Shown: positions 46,081 through 57,524, counted from the first letter of the stretch. The stretch is DNA of 64,000 nucleotides from Lepidurus packardi (GCA_023053545.1 JAKZAN010000046.1:186001-250000); one strand, 5' to 3'. The notes: generated from the sequence alone by a model not told the origin. Numbers and translations: made by a program.

Positions 46081-46680
46081 GTCTCTGATCGGGTCTCTTA
46101 TCGACTCTCTGATCGGGTCTTTAATCGGGTCTCTATTCGGGTCTCTAATCGGGTCTCTGATCGGATCTCTGATCGGGTCTCTAATCGGGTCTCTAATCGG
46201 GTCTCTGATCGGGTCTCTAATCGGGTCTCTAATCGGGTCTCTAATCGGGTCTCTGATCGAGTCTCTGATCGGGTCTCTAATCGGGTCTCTGATCGGGTCT
46301 CTGATCGACTCTCTGATCGGGTCTCTGATCGGGTCTCTAATCGGGTCTCTAATCGGGTCTCTGATCGAGTCTCTGATCGGGTCTCTGATCGGGTCTCTGA
46401 TCGGGTCTCTGATCGACTCTCTGATCGGGTCTCTGATCGGGTCTCTAATCGGGTCTCTAATCGGGTCTCTGGTCGGGTCTCTGATCGGGTCTCTAATCGG
46501 GTCTCTAATCGGGTCTCTAATCGGGTCTCTGATCGGGTCTCTGATCGGGTCTTTAATCGGGTCTTTAATCGGGTCTCTGATCGGGTCTCTGATCGGGTCT
46601 CTATTCGGGTCTCTAATCGGGTCTGTGATCGGGTCTCTAATCGGGTCTCTGATCGGGTCTCTTATCGCGTCTCTGATCGG
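46081..46680. repeat. 600-bp (50-unit) higher-order repeat of satellite C, copy 1
   Basis: Begins near the TTATCGACTCTCTGATCGGG landmark (46098) and is repeated with an offset of exactly 600 (landmark at 46698). The copies differ in a few units, for example CTCAGATC near 46888 in copy 2 only. Confidence 0.8.
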
Positions 46681-47280
46681 GTCTCTGATTGGGTCTCTTA
46701 TCGACTCTCTGATCGGGTCTTTAATCGGGTCTCTATTCGGGTCTCTAATCGGGTCTCTGATCGGATCTCTGATCGGGTCTCTAATCGGGTCTCTAATCGG
46801 GTCTCTGATCGGGTCTCTAATCGGGTCTCTAATCGGGTCTCTAATCGGGTCTCTAATCGGGTCTCTAATCGGGTCTCTAATCGAGTCTCAGATCGGGTCT
46901 CTAATCGGGTCTCTGATCGGGTCTCTGATCGGGTCTCTAATCGGGTCTCTAATCGGGTCTCTGATCGAGTCTCTGATCGGGTCTCTGATCGGGTCTCTGA
47001 TCGGGTCTCTGATCGACTCTCTGATCGGGTCTCTGATCGGGTCTCTAATCGGGTCTCTAATCGGGTCTCTGGTCGGGTCTCTGATCGGGTCTCTAATCGG
47101 GTCTCTAATCGGGTCTCTAATCGGGTCTCTGATCGGGTCTCTGATCGGGTCTTTAATCGGGTCTTTAATCGGGTCTCTGATCGGGTCTCTGATCGGGTCT
47201 CTATTCGGGTCTCTAATCGGGTCTGTGATCGGGTCTCTAATCGGGTCTCTGATCGGGTCTCTTATCGCGTCTCTGATCGG
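46681..47280. repeat. 600-bp (50-unit) higher-order repeat of satellite C, copy 2
   Basis: Second copy of 46081-46680. It ends just before the GTTAACAGACGTGCAC junction motif at about 47305. The last third of this block recurs again directly downstream (about 47400-47660), showing further unequal exchange. Confidence 0.8.
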
Positions 47281-50200
47281 GTCTCTGATTGGGTCTCTAA
47301 TCGGGTTAACAGACGTGCACTTTGATCGGGTCTCTGATCGGGTCTCTAATCGAGTCTCTGATCGGGTCTCTGATCGGGTCTCTAATCGGGTCTCTAATCG
47401 GGTCTCTGGTCGGGTCTCTGATCGGGTCTCTAATCGGGTCTCTAATCGGGTCTCTAATCGGGTCTCTGATCGGGTCTCTGATCGGGTCTTTAATCGGGTC
47501 TTTAATCGGGTCTCTGATCGGGTCTCTGATCGGGTCTCTATTCGGGTCTCTAATCGGGTCTGTGATCGGGTCTCTAATCGGGTCTCTGATCGGGTCTCTT
47601 ATCGCGTCTCTGATCGGGTCTCTGATTGGGTCTCTAATCGGGTTAACAGACGTGCACTTTGATCGGGTCTCTGATCGGGTCTCTAATCGAGTCTCTGATC
47701 GGGTCTCTGATCGGGTCTCTAATCGGGTCTCTAATCGGGTCTCTGATCGGGTCTCTGATTGGGTCTCTAATCGGGTCTCTAATCGGGTCTCTAATCGGGT
47801 TTCTAAACGGGTCTCTAATCGGGTCTCTGATCGGGTCTCTAATCGGGTATCTAATCGGGTCTCTGATCGGGTCTCTGATTGGGTCTCTAATCGGGTCTCT
47901 AATCGGGTCTCTAATCGGGTTTCTAAACGGGTCTCTAATCGGTTCTCTGATCGGGTCTCTAATCGGGTCTCTAATCGGGTCTCTGATCGGGTCTCTGATT
48001 GTGTCTCTAAGCGGGTCTCTAATCGGGTCTGTAATCGACGTCTCGAATCGAGGTCTCTGATCGGGTCTCTAATACGGTCTCTAATCGGGTCTCTAATCGG
48101 GTCTGTGATCGGGTCTCTAATCGGGTCTCTGATCGGGTCTCTAATCGGGTCTCTAATCGGGTTTCTAAACGGGTCTCTAATCGGTTCTCTGATCGGGCCT
48201 CTGATCGGGTCTCTAATCGGGTCTCTGATCGGGTCTCTAATCGGGTCTCTAATCGGGTCTCTAATCGGGTCTCTAATCGGGTCTCTAATCGGGTCTCTGA
48301 TCGGGTCTCTGATCGGGTCTTTAATCGGGTCTCTGATCGGGTCTCTGATCGGGTCTCTGATCGGGTCTCTGATCGGGTCTCTGATCGGGTCTCTGATCGG
48401 GTCTCTAATCGAGGTCTCTGATCGGGTCTCTAATCCGGTCTCTAATCGGGTCTCTGATCGGGTCTATAATCGGGTTATCAGACGTGCACTTTGACCGGGA
48501 CTCTAATCGGGGTCTCTTATCGGGTCTCTAACCGTGTCTCTGACGGGTCTCTGATCGGGTCTCTGATCGGGTCTCTGATCGGGTCTCTTATCGCGTCTCT
48601 GATCGGGTCTCTGATCGGGTCTCTAATCGGGTCTCTAGTCGGGTCTCTAATCGGGTCTCTGATCGGGTCTCTAATCGGGTCTCTAATCGGGTCTCTATTC
48701 GGGTCTCTGATCGGGTTTCTGATCGGGTCTCTAATCGGGTCTCTAATCGGGTCTCTTATCGCGTCTCTGATCGGGTCTCTGATTGGGTCTCTAATCGGGT
48801 TATCAGACGTGCACTTTGATCGGGTCTCTGATCGGGTCTCTAATCGAGTCTCTGATCGGGTCTCTGATCGGGTCTCTAATCGGGTCTCTAATCGACGTCT
48901 CTAATCGAGGTCTCTGATCTGGTCTCTAATCCGGTCTCTAATCGGGTCTCTAATCGGGTCTGTGATCGGGTCTCTAATCGGGTCTCTGATCGGGTCTCTG
49001 ATCGGGTCTCTGATCGGGTCCCTGATCGACTCTCTGATCGGGTCTCTGATCGGGTCTCTAATCGGGTCTCTAATCGGGTCTCTGGTCGGGTCTCTGATCG
49101 GGTCTCTAATCGGGTCTCTAATCGGATCTCTAATCGGGTCTCTGATCGGGTCTCTGATCGGGTCTTTAATCGGGTCTTTAATCGGGTCTCTGATCGGGTC
49201 TCTAATCGGGTCTCTATTTGGGTCTCTAATCGGGTCTCTGATCGTGTCTCTAATCGGGTCTCTGATCGGGTCTCTTATCGAGTCTCTGATCGGGTCTCTG
49301 ATTGGGTCTCTAATCGGGTTAACAGACGTGCACTTTGATCGGGTCTCTGATCGGGTCTCTAATCGAGTCTCTGATCGGGTCTCTGATCGGGTATCTAATC
49401 GGGTCTCTAATCGGGTCTCTGATCGGGTCTCTAATCGGGTCTCTAATCGGGTCTCTGATCGGGTCTCTAATCGGGTCTCTAATCGGGTCTCTGATTGGGT
49501 CTCTAAGCGGGTCTCTAATCGGGTCTCTAATCGACGTCTCTAATCGAGGTCTCTGATCGGGTCTCTAATCCGGTCTCTAATCGGGTCTCTAATCGGGTCT
49601 GTGATCGGGTCTCTAATCGGGTCTCTGATCGGGTCTCTAATCGGGTCTCTGATCGGGTCTCTGATCGGGTCTTTAATCGGGTCTCTAATCGGGTCTCTGA
49701 TCGGGTCTCTAATCGGGTCTCTAATCGGGTCTCTGATCGGGTCTCTAATCGGGTCTCTAATCGGGTCTCTAATCGGGTCTCTGATCGAGTCTCTGATCGG
49801 GTCTCTAATCGGGTCTCTGATCGGGTCTCTGATCGGGTCTCTGATCGGGTCTCTGATCGACTCTCTGATCGGGTCTCTGATCGGGTCTCTAATCGGGTCT
49901 CTAATCGGGTCTCTGGTCGGGTCTCTGATCGGGTCTCTAATCGGGTCTCTAATCGGGTCTCTAATCGGGTCTCTGATCGGGTCTCTGATCGGGTCTTTAA
50001 TCGGGTCTTTAATCGGGTCTCTGATCGGGTCTCTGATTGGGTCTCTAAACGGGTTAACAGACGTGCACTTTGATCGGGTCTCTGATCGGGTCTCTAATCG
50101 AGTCTCTGATCGGGTCTCTGATCGGGTCTCTAATCGGGTCTCTAATCGGGTCTCTGATCGGGTCTCTGATTGGGTCTCTAATCGGGTCTCTAATCGGGTC

Positions 50201-51033
50201 TCTAATCGGGTTTCTAAACGGGTCTCTAATCGGGTCTCTGATCGGGTCTCTAATCGGGTCTCTAATCGGGTCTCTGATCGGGTCTCTGATTGGGTCTCTA
50301 ATCGGGTCTCTCATCGGGTCTCTAATCGGGTTTCTAAACGGGTCTCTAATCGGTTCTCTGATCGGGTCTCTAATCGGGTCTCTAATCGGGTCTCTGATCG
50401 GGTCTCTGATTGTGTCTCTAAGCGGGTCTCTAATCGGGTCTGTAATCGACGTCTCTAATCGAGGTCTCTGATCGGGTCTCTAATACGGTCTCTAATCGGG
50501 TCTCTAATCGGGTCTGTGATCGGGTCTCTAATCGGGTCTCTGATCGGGTCTCTAATCGGGTCTCTAATCGGGTTTCTAAACGGGTCTCTAATCGGTTCTC
50601 TGATCGGGCCTCTGATCGGGTCTCTAATCGGGTCTCTGATCGGGTCTCTAATCGGGTCTCTAATCGGGTCTCTAATCGGGTCTCTAATCGGGTCTCTAAT
50701 CGGGTCTCTGATCGGGTCTCTGATCGGGTCTTTAATCGGGTCTCTGATCGGGTCTCTGATCGGGTCTCTGATCGGGTCTCTGATCGGGTCTCTGATCGGG
50801 TCTCTAATCGAGGTCTCTGATCGGGTCTCTAATCCGGTCTCTAATCGGGTCTCTGATCGGGTCTATAATCGGGTTTTCAGACGTGCACTTTGACCGGGAC
50901 CCTAATCGGGGTCTCTTATCGGGTCTCTAACCGTGTCTCTGACGGGTCTCTGATCGGGTCTCTGATCGGGTCTCTGATCGGGTCTCTTATCGCGTCTCTG
51001 ATCGGGTCTCTGATCGGGTCTCTAATCGGGTTA

Positions 51034-51102
51034 ACAGACGTGCACTAATGCGACGCGAACGCGACGTTGGCCGTCTCAAAATACAAACAAACAGACGTGC
51101 AA
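51034..51102 (+). repeat. 77-bp dispersed cassette in satellite C, copy 1 (diverged)
   Basis: Non-satellite cassette bounded by two ACAGACGTGCAC copies; the second here is mutated to ACAGACGTGCAA. The body reads TAATGCGACGCGAACGCGAC, then GTTGGCCGTCTC and an A-rich tract. This copy is shorter than the others because its A-rich tract is reduced, with ATACAAACAA replacing the longer AAAAACCAAAAAACAAACAA form. Confidence 0.9.
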
Positions 51103-52200
51103 TTTGATCGGGTCTCTGATCGGGTCTCTGATCGGGTCTCTAATCGGGTCTCTAATCGGGTCTCTGATCGGGTCTCTGATTGGGTCTCTAATCGGGTCTC
51201 TAATCGGGTCTCTGATCGGTTCTCTGATTGGGTCTCTAATCGGGTCTCTAATCGGGTCTCTAATCGACGTCTCTAATCGAGGTCTCAGATCGGGTCTCTA
51301 ATCCGGTCTGTAATCGGGTCTCTAATCGGGTATGTGATCGGGTCTCTAATCGGGTCTATGATCGGGTCTCTGATCGGGTCTCTGATCGACTCTCTGATCG
51401 GGTCTCTGATCGGGTCTTTAATCGGGTCTCTGATCGACTCTCTGATCGGGTCTCTGATCGGGTCTCTAATCGGGTCTCTAATCGGGTCTCTGATCGGGTC
51501 TCTGATCGGGTCTTTAATCGGGTCTTTAATCGGGTCTCTGATCGGGTCTCTGATCGGGTCTCTATTCGGGTCTCTAATCGGGTCTCTGATCGGGTCTCTA
51601 ATCGGGTCTACAATCGGGTCTATGATCGGGTCTCTGATCGGGTCTCTAGTCGGGTCTCTAATCGGGTCTCTGATCGGGTCTCTAATCGGGTCTCTAATCG
51701 GGTCTCTAATCGGGTCTCTGATCGAGTCTCTGATCGGGTCTCTAATCGGGTCTCTGATCGGGTCTCTGATCGGGTCTCTAATCGGGTCTCTAATCGGGTC
51801 TCTGATCGGGTCTCTAATCGGGTCTCTAATCGGGTCTCTAATCGGGTCTCTGATCGGGTCTCTGATCGGGTCTTTAATCGGGTCTTTAATCGGGTCTCTG
51901 ATCGGGTCTCTGATCGGGTCTCTATTCGGGTCTCTGATCGGGTCTCTAATCGAGGTCTCTGATCGGGTCTCTAATCCGGTCTCTAATCGGGTCTCTGATC
52001 AGGTCTATAATCGGGTTATCAGACGTGCACTTTGACCGGGACTCTAATCGGGGTCTCTTATCGGGTCTCTGATCGGGTCTCTGATCGGGTCTCTGATCGG
52101 GTCTCTAATCGGGTCTCTGATCGGGTCTCTAATCGGGTCTCTGATCGGGTCTCTTATCGCGTCTCTGATCGGGTCTCTGATCGGGTCTCTAATCGGGTTA

Positions 52201-52277
52201 ACAGACGTGCACTAATGCGACGCGAACGCGACGTTGGCCGTCTTAAAAAACCAAAAAACAAACAAACAGACGTGCAC
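52201..52277 (+). repeat. 77-bp dispersed cassette in satellite C, copy 2
   Basis: Full-length copy: ACAGACGTGCAC at both ends, a CpG-dense body (seven CpG in about 30 bp) and an A-rich tail. One difference from the other full copies is TCTTAAAA in place of TCTCAAAA. Confidence 0.93.
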
Positions 52278-53670
52278 TTTGATCGGGTCTCTGATCGGGT
52301 TTCTAATCGGGTCTCTGATCGGGTCTCTGATCGGGTCTCTAATCGGGTCTCTAATTGGGTCTCTAATCGGGTCTCTAATCGGGTCTCTAATCGGGTCTCT
52401 GATCGAGTCTCTGATCGGGTCTCTAATCGGGTCTCTGATCGGGTCTCTGATCGGGTCTCTAATCGGGTCTCTAATCGGGTCTCTGATCGGGTCTCTGATC
52501 GGGTCTCTAATCGGGTCTCTAATCGGGTCTCTGATCGGGTCTCTGATCGGGTCTCTAATCGGGTCTCTAATCGGGTCTCTAATCGGGTCTCTGATCGGGT
52601 CTCTGATCGGGTCTTTAATCGGGTCTTTAATCGGGTCTCTGATCGGGTCTCTGATCGGGTCTCTATTCGGGTCTCTAATCGGGTCTCTGATCGGGTCTCT
52701 AATCGGGTCTCCAATCGGGTCTCTGATCGGGTCTCTAATCGGGTCTCTAATCGGGTCTCTAATCGGGTCTCTGATCGGGTCTCTAATCGGGTCTCTGATC
52801 GGGTCTCTTATCGCGTCTCTGATCGGGTCTCTGATTGGGTCTCTAATCGGGTTAACAGACGTGCACTTCGATCGGGTCTCTGATCGGGTCTCTAATCGAG
52901 TCTCTGATCGGGTCTCTGATCGGGTCCCTAATCGGGTCTCTAATCGGGTCTCTGATCGGGTCTGTGATCGGGTCTCTAATCGGGTCTCTGATCGGGTCTC
53001 TAATCGGGTCTCTGATCGGGTCTCTAATCGGGTCTCTAATCGGGTCTCTGATCGGGTCTCTGATCGGGTCTCTAATCGGGTCTCTGATCGGGTCTCTGAT
53101 CGGGTCTCTAATCGGGTCTCTGATCGGGTCTCTGATCGGGTCTCTGATCGGGTCTCTGATCGACTCTCTAATCGGGTCTCTGATCGGGTCTCTGATCGGG
53201 TCTTTAATCGGGTCTTTAATCGGGTCTCTGATCGGGTCTCTGATCGGGTCTCTATTCGGGTCTCTAATCGGGTCTCTGATCGGGTCTCTGATCGGGTCTC
53301 TAATCGGGTCTCTAATCGGGTCTCTGATCGGGTCTCTGATCGGGTCTCTAATCGGGTCTCTAATCGGGTCTCTGATCGGGTCTCTAATCGGGTCTCTAAT
53401 CGGGTCTCTAATCGGGTCTCTAATCGGGTCCCTGATCGGGTTTCTGATCGGGTCTCTAATCGGGTCTCTAATCGGGTCTCTGATCGAGTCTCTAATCGGG
53501 TCTCTAATCGGGTCTCTGATCTGGTCTCTAATCGGGTCTCTAATCGGGTCTCTGATCGGGTCTCTAATCGGGTCTTTAATCGGGTCTCTGATCGGGTCTC
53601 TGATTGGGTCTCTAATCGGGTCTCTAATCGGGTCTCTAATCGACGTCTCTAATCGAGGTCTCTGATCGGG

Positions 53671-53811
53671 TAGGAGACGATTCACCACAGCCAAAACCTG
53701 TTTTTACTAATCCTGTCAACTCACCACAACTGCCCTCTAGTGACAATTCACCACACGACAATTCACCACAGTATGATAATTTAATACTGACATAGTGGAA
53801 ACCCGCCTTAA
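53671..53811 (+). repeat. MULE left terminal inverted repeat (141 bp)
   Basis: Starts TAGGAGACGATTCACCACAG and ends ACCCGCCTTAA. Its reverse complement is found at 57742-57882 without a mismatch in my base-by-base comparison. The motif TCACCACA occurs four times in the same orientation (53682, 53721, 53748, 53763); such internal repeats are candidate transposase-binding sites, which is inference. Confidence 0.97.
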
Positions 53812-53843
53812 GGTAGGCAAGGTTACTGGAACCAAGGTTCTAT

Positions 53844-53868
53844 CATCGGGCAGGGCTAGCATAGGGAA
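53844..53868 (+). repeat. Internal direct repeat of the MULE, left copy
   Basis: CATCGGGCAGGGCTAGCATA and the next five bases match 57706-57730 in the same orientation with four differences, all A here and G on the right. It lies just inside the left TIR, and its partner lies just inside the right TIR, but as a direct rather than inverted copy. Confidence 0.8.
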
Positions 53869-54154
53869 TACTTTGCCTCTTTCCTGAAAGCGCGCGGATT
53901 TTGAGACACGGGAAGCGACTACGTTCTGTTGCTATATTCTTAATATATGAAATGTTTATATAATTAATTTTTAGGAGTTCGACATCGCCCTGTATATTTA
54001 GTTCTTTTTTTTTCGTAGAACGATCGAGACAACAGCTGTTGGAATGGTAGACCATGGAGTATTTGTTTCTTCTTCAGTTACTTGATGCCACAGAATAGCT
54101 CCTTATTCTTCAAATACTTATGGCGAACTTCAGTGGTGCATGTTTTGTTCTTGC

Positions 54155-54164
54155 TATAAAAAAA
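54155..54164 (+). promoter_or_regulatory. Candidate TATA box for the transposase gene
   Basis: TATAAAAAAA about 255 bp upstream of the ATG at 54412 and 54 bp upstream of the alternative ATG at 54209. It is chosen only by sequence and position; no initiator element is evident, and similar AT-rich words occur nearby. Confidence 0.3.
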
Positions 54165-54411
54165 AGCTTTTGTTTTTCCACTAAAATGTATATAGAGGAG
54201 GGTAGGAGATGGAGGAGAGTAGGAATAGGAACAAGAGTAGCGTTACGCAAAAAGGGAATTCCAAGGGGATTCCTTTCAAACAAGGTAGCCTCAGGTAAGC
54301 TTTCTCAGGTTTTCCACTAAGTGAAGGGAACTTATATCTATGAAATTTTACCTGTACTCCCGTATTTATATTCACAACTCCAGAAGTGCTAGATATTACT
54401 TACCTCGAAGC

Positions 54412-57025
54412 ATGGATCTGTGCGTTGTATGTGGCAAACGCGTAACACACCGACAGCAAGCACTTGGGCCGTGCGATGATTTTGGTCTTTGGCAGCACCG
54501 TATTTGCAATACCGGTAGACATTCCCTTCTTTCTTCCCAAATTATATTTTATTTCACTAACTAACTTAGGAATCACGCCGCGGCAGTACCGACAGCTTCA
54601 GGAAGCTGATGACTTTGCATGGTCCTGCAACGTTTGTCGTGAAAGACTGTTGGTAATTACCCACCAGTTGCATTTTAATAATATACCTTTAATACGTCGT
54701 ATTTGTTTAGTGTTCTTCGGCATCCGCAGAAACAAACCATTCGGTGAACTTGTCTTTCGACATGCCAATAGCGCATAGCACTGCCATTAATGTAAACCTA
54801 TTCAAGACTGCAATATCAGTATATTCTATTTCTCATAATTGTCTTCCATAGGAACTGGATAATTCCTTACCTCCTCTTGGGACTACCTCGCCATCCATGG
54901 CAACTGCCCTCCAGCGCGGCGACACGGCTAACACCCAGGTAAATTTTCAGCTTGATTGTGAAAAATTAAATAAAAGAAAATGTTTCTTCTCCTTAGAATC
55001 GTAGCAAAGAAGCCATTACAGCTCGCCCATCTTCGATGACTGCTGCTTTAAATATAACCTACGTTGTAGACCGGATTTCCGACGAAGTATTTATTTATCC
55101 CGAATTTATATATAACTAAACAATTACTTATTTTCAATTCAGCAGGTTAATGGTAGAGACAGGCTGGCTGGGACACCTCCTTTTCTTTCCAGTGGATCTT
55201 CAAACTATGATCACGAGGACGGCGATACTGAGGCTAGTAACGACACCATCACCGAAGATATTGAAGATATAATCAGCCAGGTATACACTATACATAAAGT
55301 TAAGCTCTAAATTAAATGTTATTCGTTTTTTAGATTGACACTATTAATATCACCAATCCGGAAATCCCTTTTACAGTTCCGCAACGGATCGAGGAAGATT
55401 CACTGATTACCGAACCTGTTCGCACTGATGCTGTCCATAACGAAATTACATACACAGTAATTGAACGCGGCACAGAACGAGGAAAACCAGCACTGGCAGA
55501 TTCTTGCGGGTGGAAATACGTCCGACACCGGGTGCAGAAGAACGGTACAGTGGACTGGATCTGTTCCGTACATAGGATGGTTCTTAAGTGCCCTGGCTTC
55601 GTGAAGCAAACGGGATCGAGCTTCGTTTTGGTGCGCAAGCACATTTGCAACAGTCAAGCTGATGGGAGAGACAAGGCTGTAGAAATGAAGCGAGACATGA
55701 AGGATGCTGCCATGAAAGGTATTTGGATTACGTCGATTTTGCAAAAAAGTTTTAATAATAAAGGAAAATTCAAACAGACCCATTCCGCTCTGCACAAAAC
55801 ATCGTAGAAGATGTGTTGATTGCCCATACAGGAGGGAACGCTGTGCCCGAGGCCTTGCCAGCTTTTCCTGCTCTCGCCCGCTTGACCAACAGGGCACGAG
55901 AAAAGCAGCGACCAAGACACCCGATGTCCTTGGACTTCGAGCTCAACACGGCTCATGTCCCACCAGGATTTCTACAGTGGGATTCATTTAACGCGGACAA
56001 CGGAGTACAAACGCGTAGACATTTAATTTTTGCAACTGACAGCATGCTTACCCTTTTGGCGAATGCTGTCCAGTGGTTTTGCGACGCTACTTTTTACGTC
56101 GTAAGGCCTCCATTTACTCAACTATTTTCCATCCACGCATTCATAAAGCACGGAGGAAATATCAAACAGGTATTTGGCTGACTATTTAATCTAGGAAAAA
56201 AAATACTAATTAGTATTTCAGGTGCCAATGGTCTTCAGTCTGATGTCTGGCAAAACGGTGCAGGATTACAAAGATGTCTTACTAGCCATAGTCCGCCGCT
56301 GTCCGCACTTGCCACGTGTTTCAAACATATTAATGGATTTCGAAGCAGCCATTTGGCAAGCAGCGAAGTTCGTTATGCCACACGTGACTCTGCGCGGCTG
56401 CTCGTTCCACTGGAGCCAAGCGGTATATCGAAAGATCCAGGAAGTAGGACTCCAACGACAGTACAGGAACGAAGAAACGATCCGCAGCTTTTGCCGGTAA
56501 TGTTGTTATGTCGAAATCTTCACTATTTACATACTTATACTCCTATCATTTAGGATGATACTAGCCCTCCAGTTCTTGCCGGCAGAGCACATCCCTCCCG
56601 CCCTGGATAGTCTAACGAGACAAAATGAGAATTCGCTTGTTGGTCAAGTTTGTCAGTATGTAAAGCGTACCTGGGTCGATTCCACGATCTGGCCACCGCA
56701 GTCCTGGTCGGCGTTCGGCCGTGCCATCAGGACAAACAACGACCTCGAATCTTGGCACGCTAGGCTTAATCGGAAAGCACAAAAGAAGGGTCTAAACCTT
56801 TACATGCTCCTCGAGCTACTGAAAAGGGAGGCAGAGATCGTCAAAATTAGCGTGCAGCTAATTACAGAAGACCGCCTATCAAGGGTTCAGAAGAAGCACC
56901 AGCAGGAGGTAGATGCGAAGTTGGAGCAGCTGTTTGTAAAGTACAGTGACGGACAGTTGGGTGCTGCCGAATTGTTGAAGCACTGTTCTTACGTATACGA
57001 CCCTATCGGAAATGAAGATAAATAA
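54412..57025 (+). CDS. PHD-FLYWCH-MULE transposase, 10 exons, 701 aa
   Basis: Predicted exons: 54412-54514, 54570-54652, 54711-54791, 54852-54938, 54997-55086, 55143-55280, 55334-55718, 55778-56169, 56222-56496 and 56554-57025. All introns are GT-AG and 52-60 nt, the frame is continuous, and the stop is TAA. Residues 4-57 form a PHD-like finger (C4, C7, C21, H29, C32, C54, C57) in which the fourth expected Cys is F24. Residues 63-230 are a low-complexity, partly acidic linker. A FLYWCH finger follows at about 233-300 (W254, Y256, W269, C271, C280, H297, C299). The MULE DDE domain spans about 400-620: D425 in WFCDATF, D492 in LMDFEAA, the C513-x2-H516 motif and E610 in TNNDLESWH. The expected role is TIR binding and cut-and-paste transposition in the nucleus. 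Exon 3 is inferred from splice signals and intron size. An extra upstream exon from ATG 54209 is possible. Intactness is visible; activity is inferred. Confidence 0.87.
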
Positions 57026-57105
57026 TTTTACATTTATTTTAGATTTATTTGTTTTACATTTATTTTAGATTTATTTTTTTTAGATTTATTTTAGATTTAT
57101 TTTAT
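57026..57105 (+). repeat. AT-rich short tandem repeat after the transposase stop
   Basis: Begins one base after the TAA stop. A unit of about 26 bp (TTTTACATTTATTTTAGATT plus a few T/A bases) occurs at 57026 and again at 57052, followed by further AGATTTATTTT copies. It probably lies in the 3' untranslated region. Confidence 0.75.
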
Positions 57106-57365
57106 GACAATGTGGTAAACTACTGTTTGCATGCCAACTATTGTATTATTTTCTGACTGTTTTGATTCTATACCGTGATTGTGCCTAATTTTTATCTCTC
57201 GTTTTGACGAATCTGCGAATTTTGACTATACGCTAGAGTACTAGTGAATATACGTATGTTTGTGTACAATGTTTATAAATATATATTGATGGTTTATAGA
57301 AACTTATCCTAAACTGTCCTTGCCCAAGTGAAGATGAAAACTTTAACCACTTAATCATAATTACT

Positions 57366-57371
57366 AATAAA
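57366..57371 (+). terminator. Candidate polyadenylation signal AATAAA
   Basis: The first canonical AATAAA downstream of the transposase stop codon, about 340 bp away and in AT-rich sequence. There is no further support, so it is a weak call. Confidence 0.3.
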
Positions 57372-57470
57372 TTTGAATACAAACTACAAATCGTTTGAAT
57401 TTGAACAAAACTACAAGTACAACTTTTAAAACTCGTTTTCAGGATTGCTCACGTTTAATGATTAATATAT

Positions 57471-57524
57471 TTGAATACAAACTACAACTCGTTTTCACGA
57501 CGTGTTCACGTTTTGTTTGTGTAC
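57471..57524 (+). repeat. MULE 3' subterminal 54-bp repeat, copy 1
   Basis: Starts TTGAATACAAACTACAACTC and ends TTTGTGTAC. It recurs at 57611-57664 with three mismatches and a spacing of 140 bp. The surrounding 57370-57660 region is rich in further partial copies of ACAAACTACAACTCG. It is present only at the right end of the element. Confidence 0.88.

Larger units (their letters stand above)
41271..53670. repeat. 12-bp satellite C array, left part
   Basis: Tandem array of a 12-bp unit, ATCGGGTCTCTG or ATCGGGTCTCTA, unrelated to the 20-bp satellites. The last base toggles between G and A, giving two unit types whose order defines higher-order structure. Because 12 bp is exactly four codons, four of the six frames stay open and give artefactual IGSL, RVSD/N, RDPI and ETRS/L polymers. 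Interruptions include the 13-bp variants AATCGACGTCTCT and AATCGAGGTCTCT, and the junction motif GTTAACAGACGTGCAC. Every full unit also contains GGTCTC. The right end is broken by the MULE insertion. Confidence 0.97.
53812..54411 (+). other. MULE 5' subterminal and presumed promoter/leader region
   Basis: 600 bp between the left TIR and the most likely transposase start. No long conserved ORF is seen. It holds a TATA-like TATAAAAAAA at 54155, a direct repeat shared with the other end (53844-53868) and an AT-rich stretch at 53940-54010. An optional upstream coding exon (ATG at 54209, donor GTAAGC at 54295, acceptor CAG ending at 54383) would join the transposase frame without a stop and add 38 residues. 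I regard this as possible but unproven. Confidence 0.6.

Noticed and set aside
41385..48494. Many long ORFs encoding (IGSL)n or (RVSD/RVSN)n, resembling repeat proteins such as silk, ice-binding or adhesin repeats
   Set aside because: A 12-bp unit is four codons, so these frames stay open automatically. The same DNA is open in four frames on both strands, starts and stops fall at random variant units, and there is no promoter, intron or conserved domain.
41271..53670. CENP-B box in satellite C, because TTCG and CGGG occur close together
   Set aside because: In ATTCGGGTCTCTAATCGGGT the spacing between TTCG, A and CGGG does not match the box consensus, and only rare units carry TTCG.
52154..53694. 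Minus-strand ORFs encoding (RDPI)n and (ETRS/ETRL)n
   Set aside because: They are the same array read on the other strand; open frames follow from the unit length.
55330..55956. Minus-strand ORFs of 100-171 residues opposite the transposase exons
   Set aside because: They overlap well-supported exons carrying FLYWCH and MULE motifs on the other strand and show no motif of their own.
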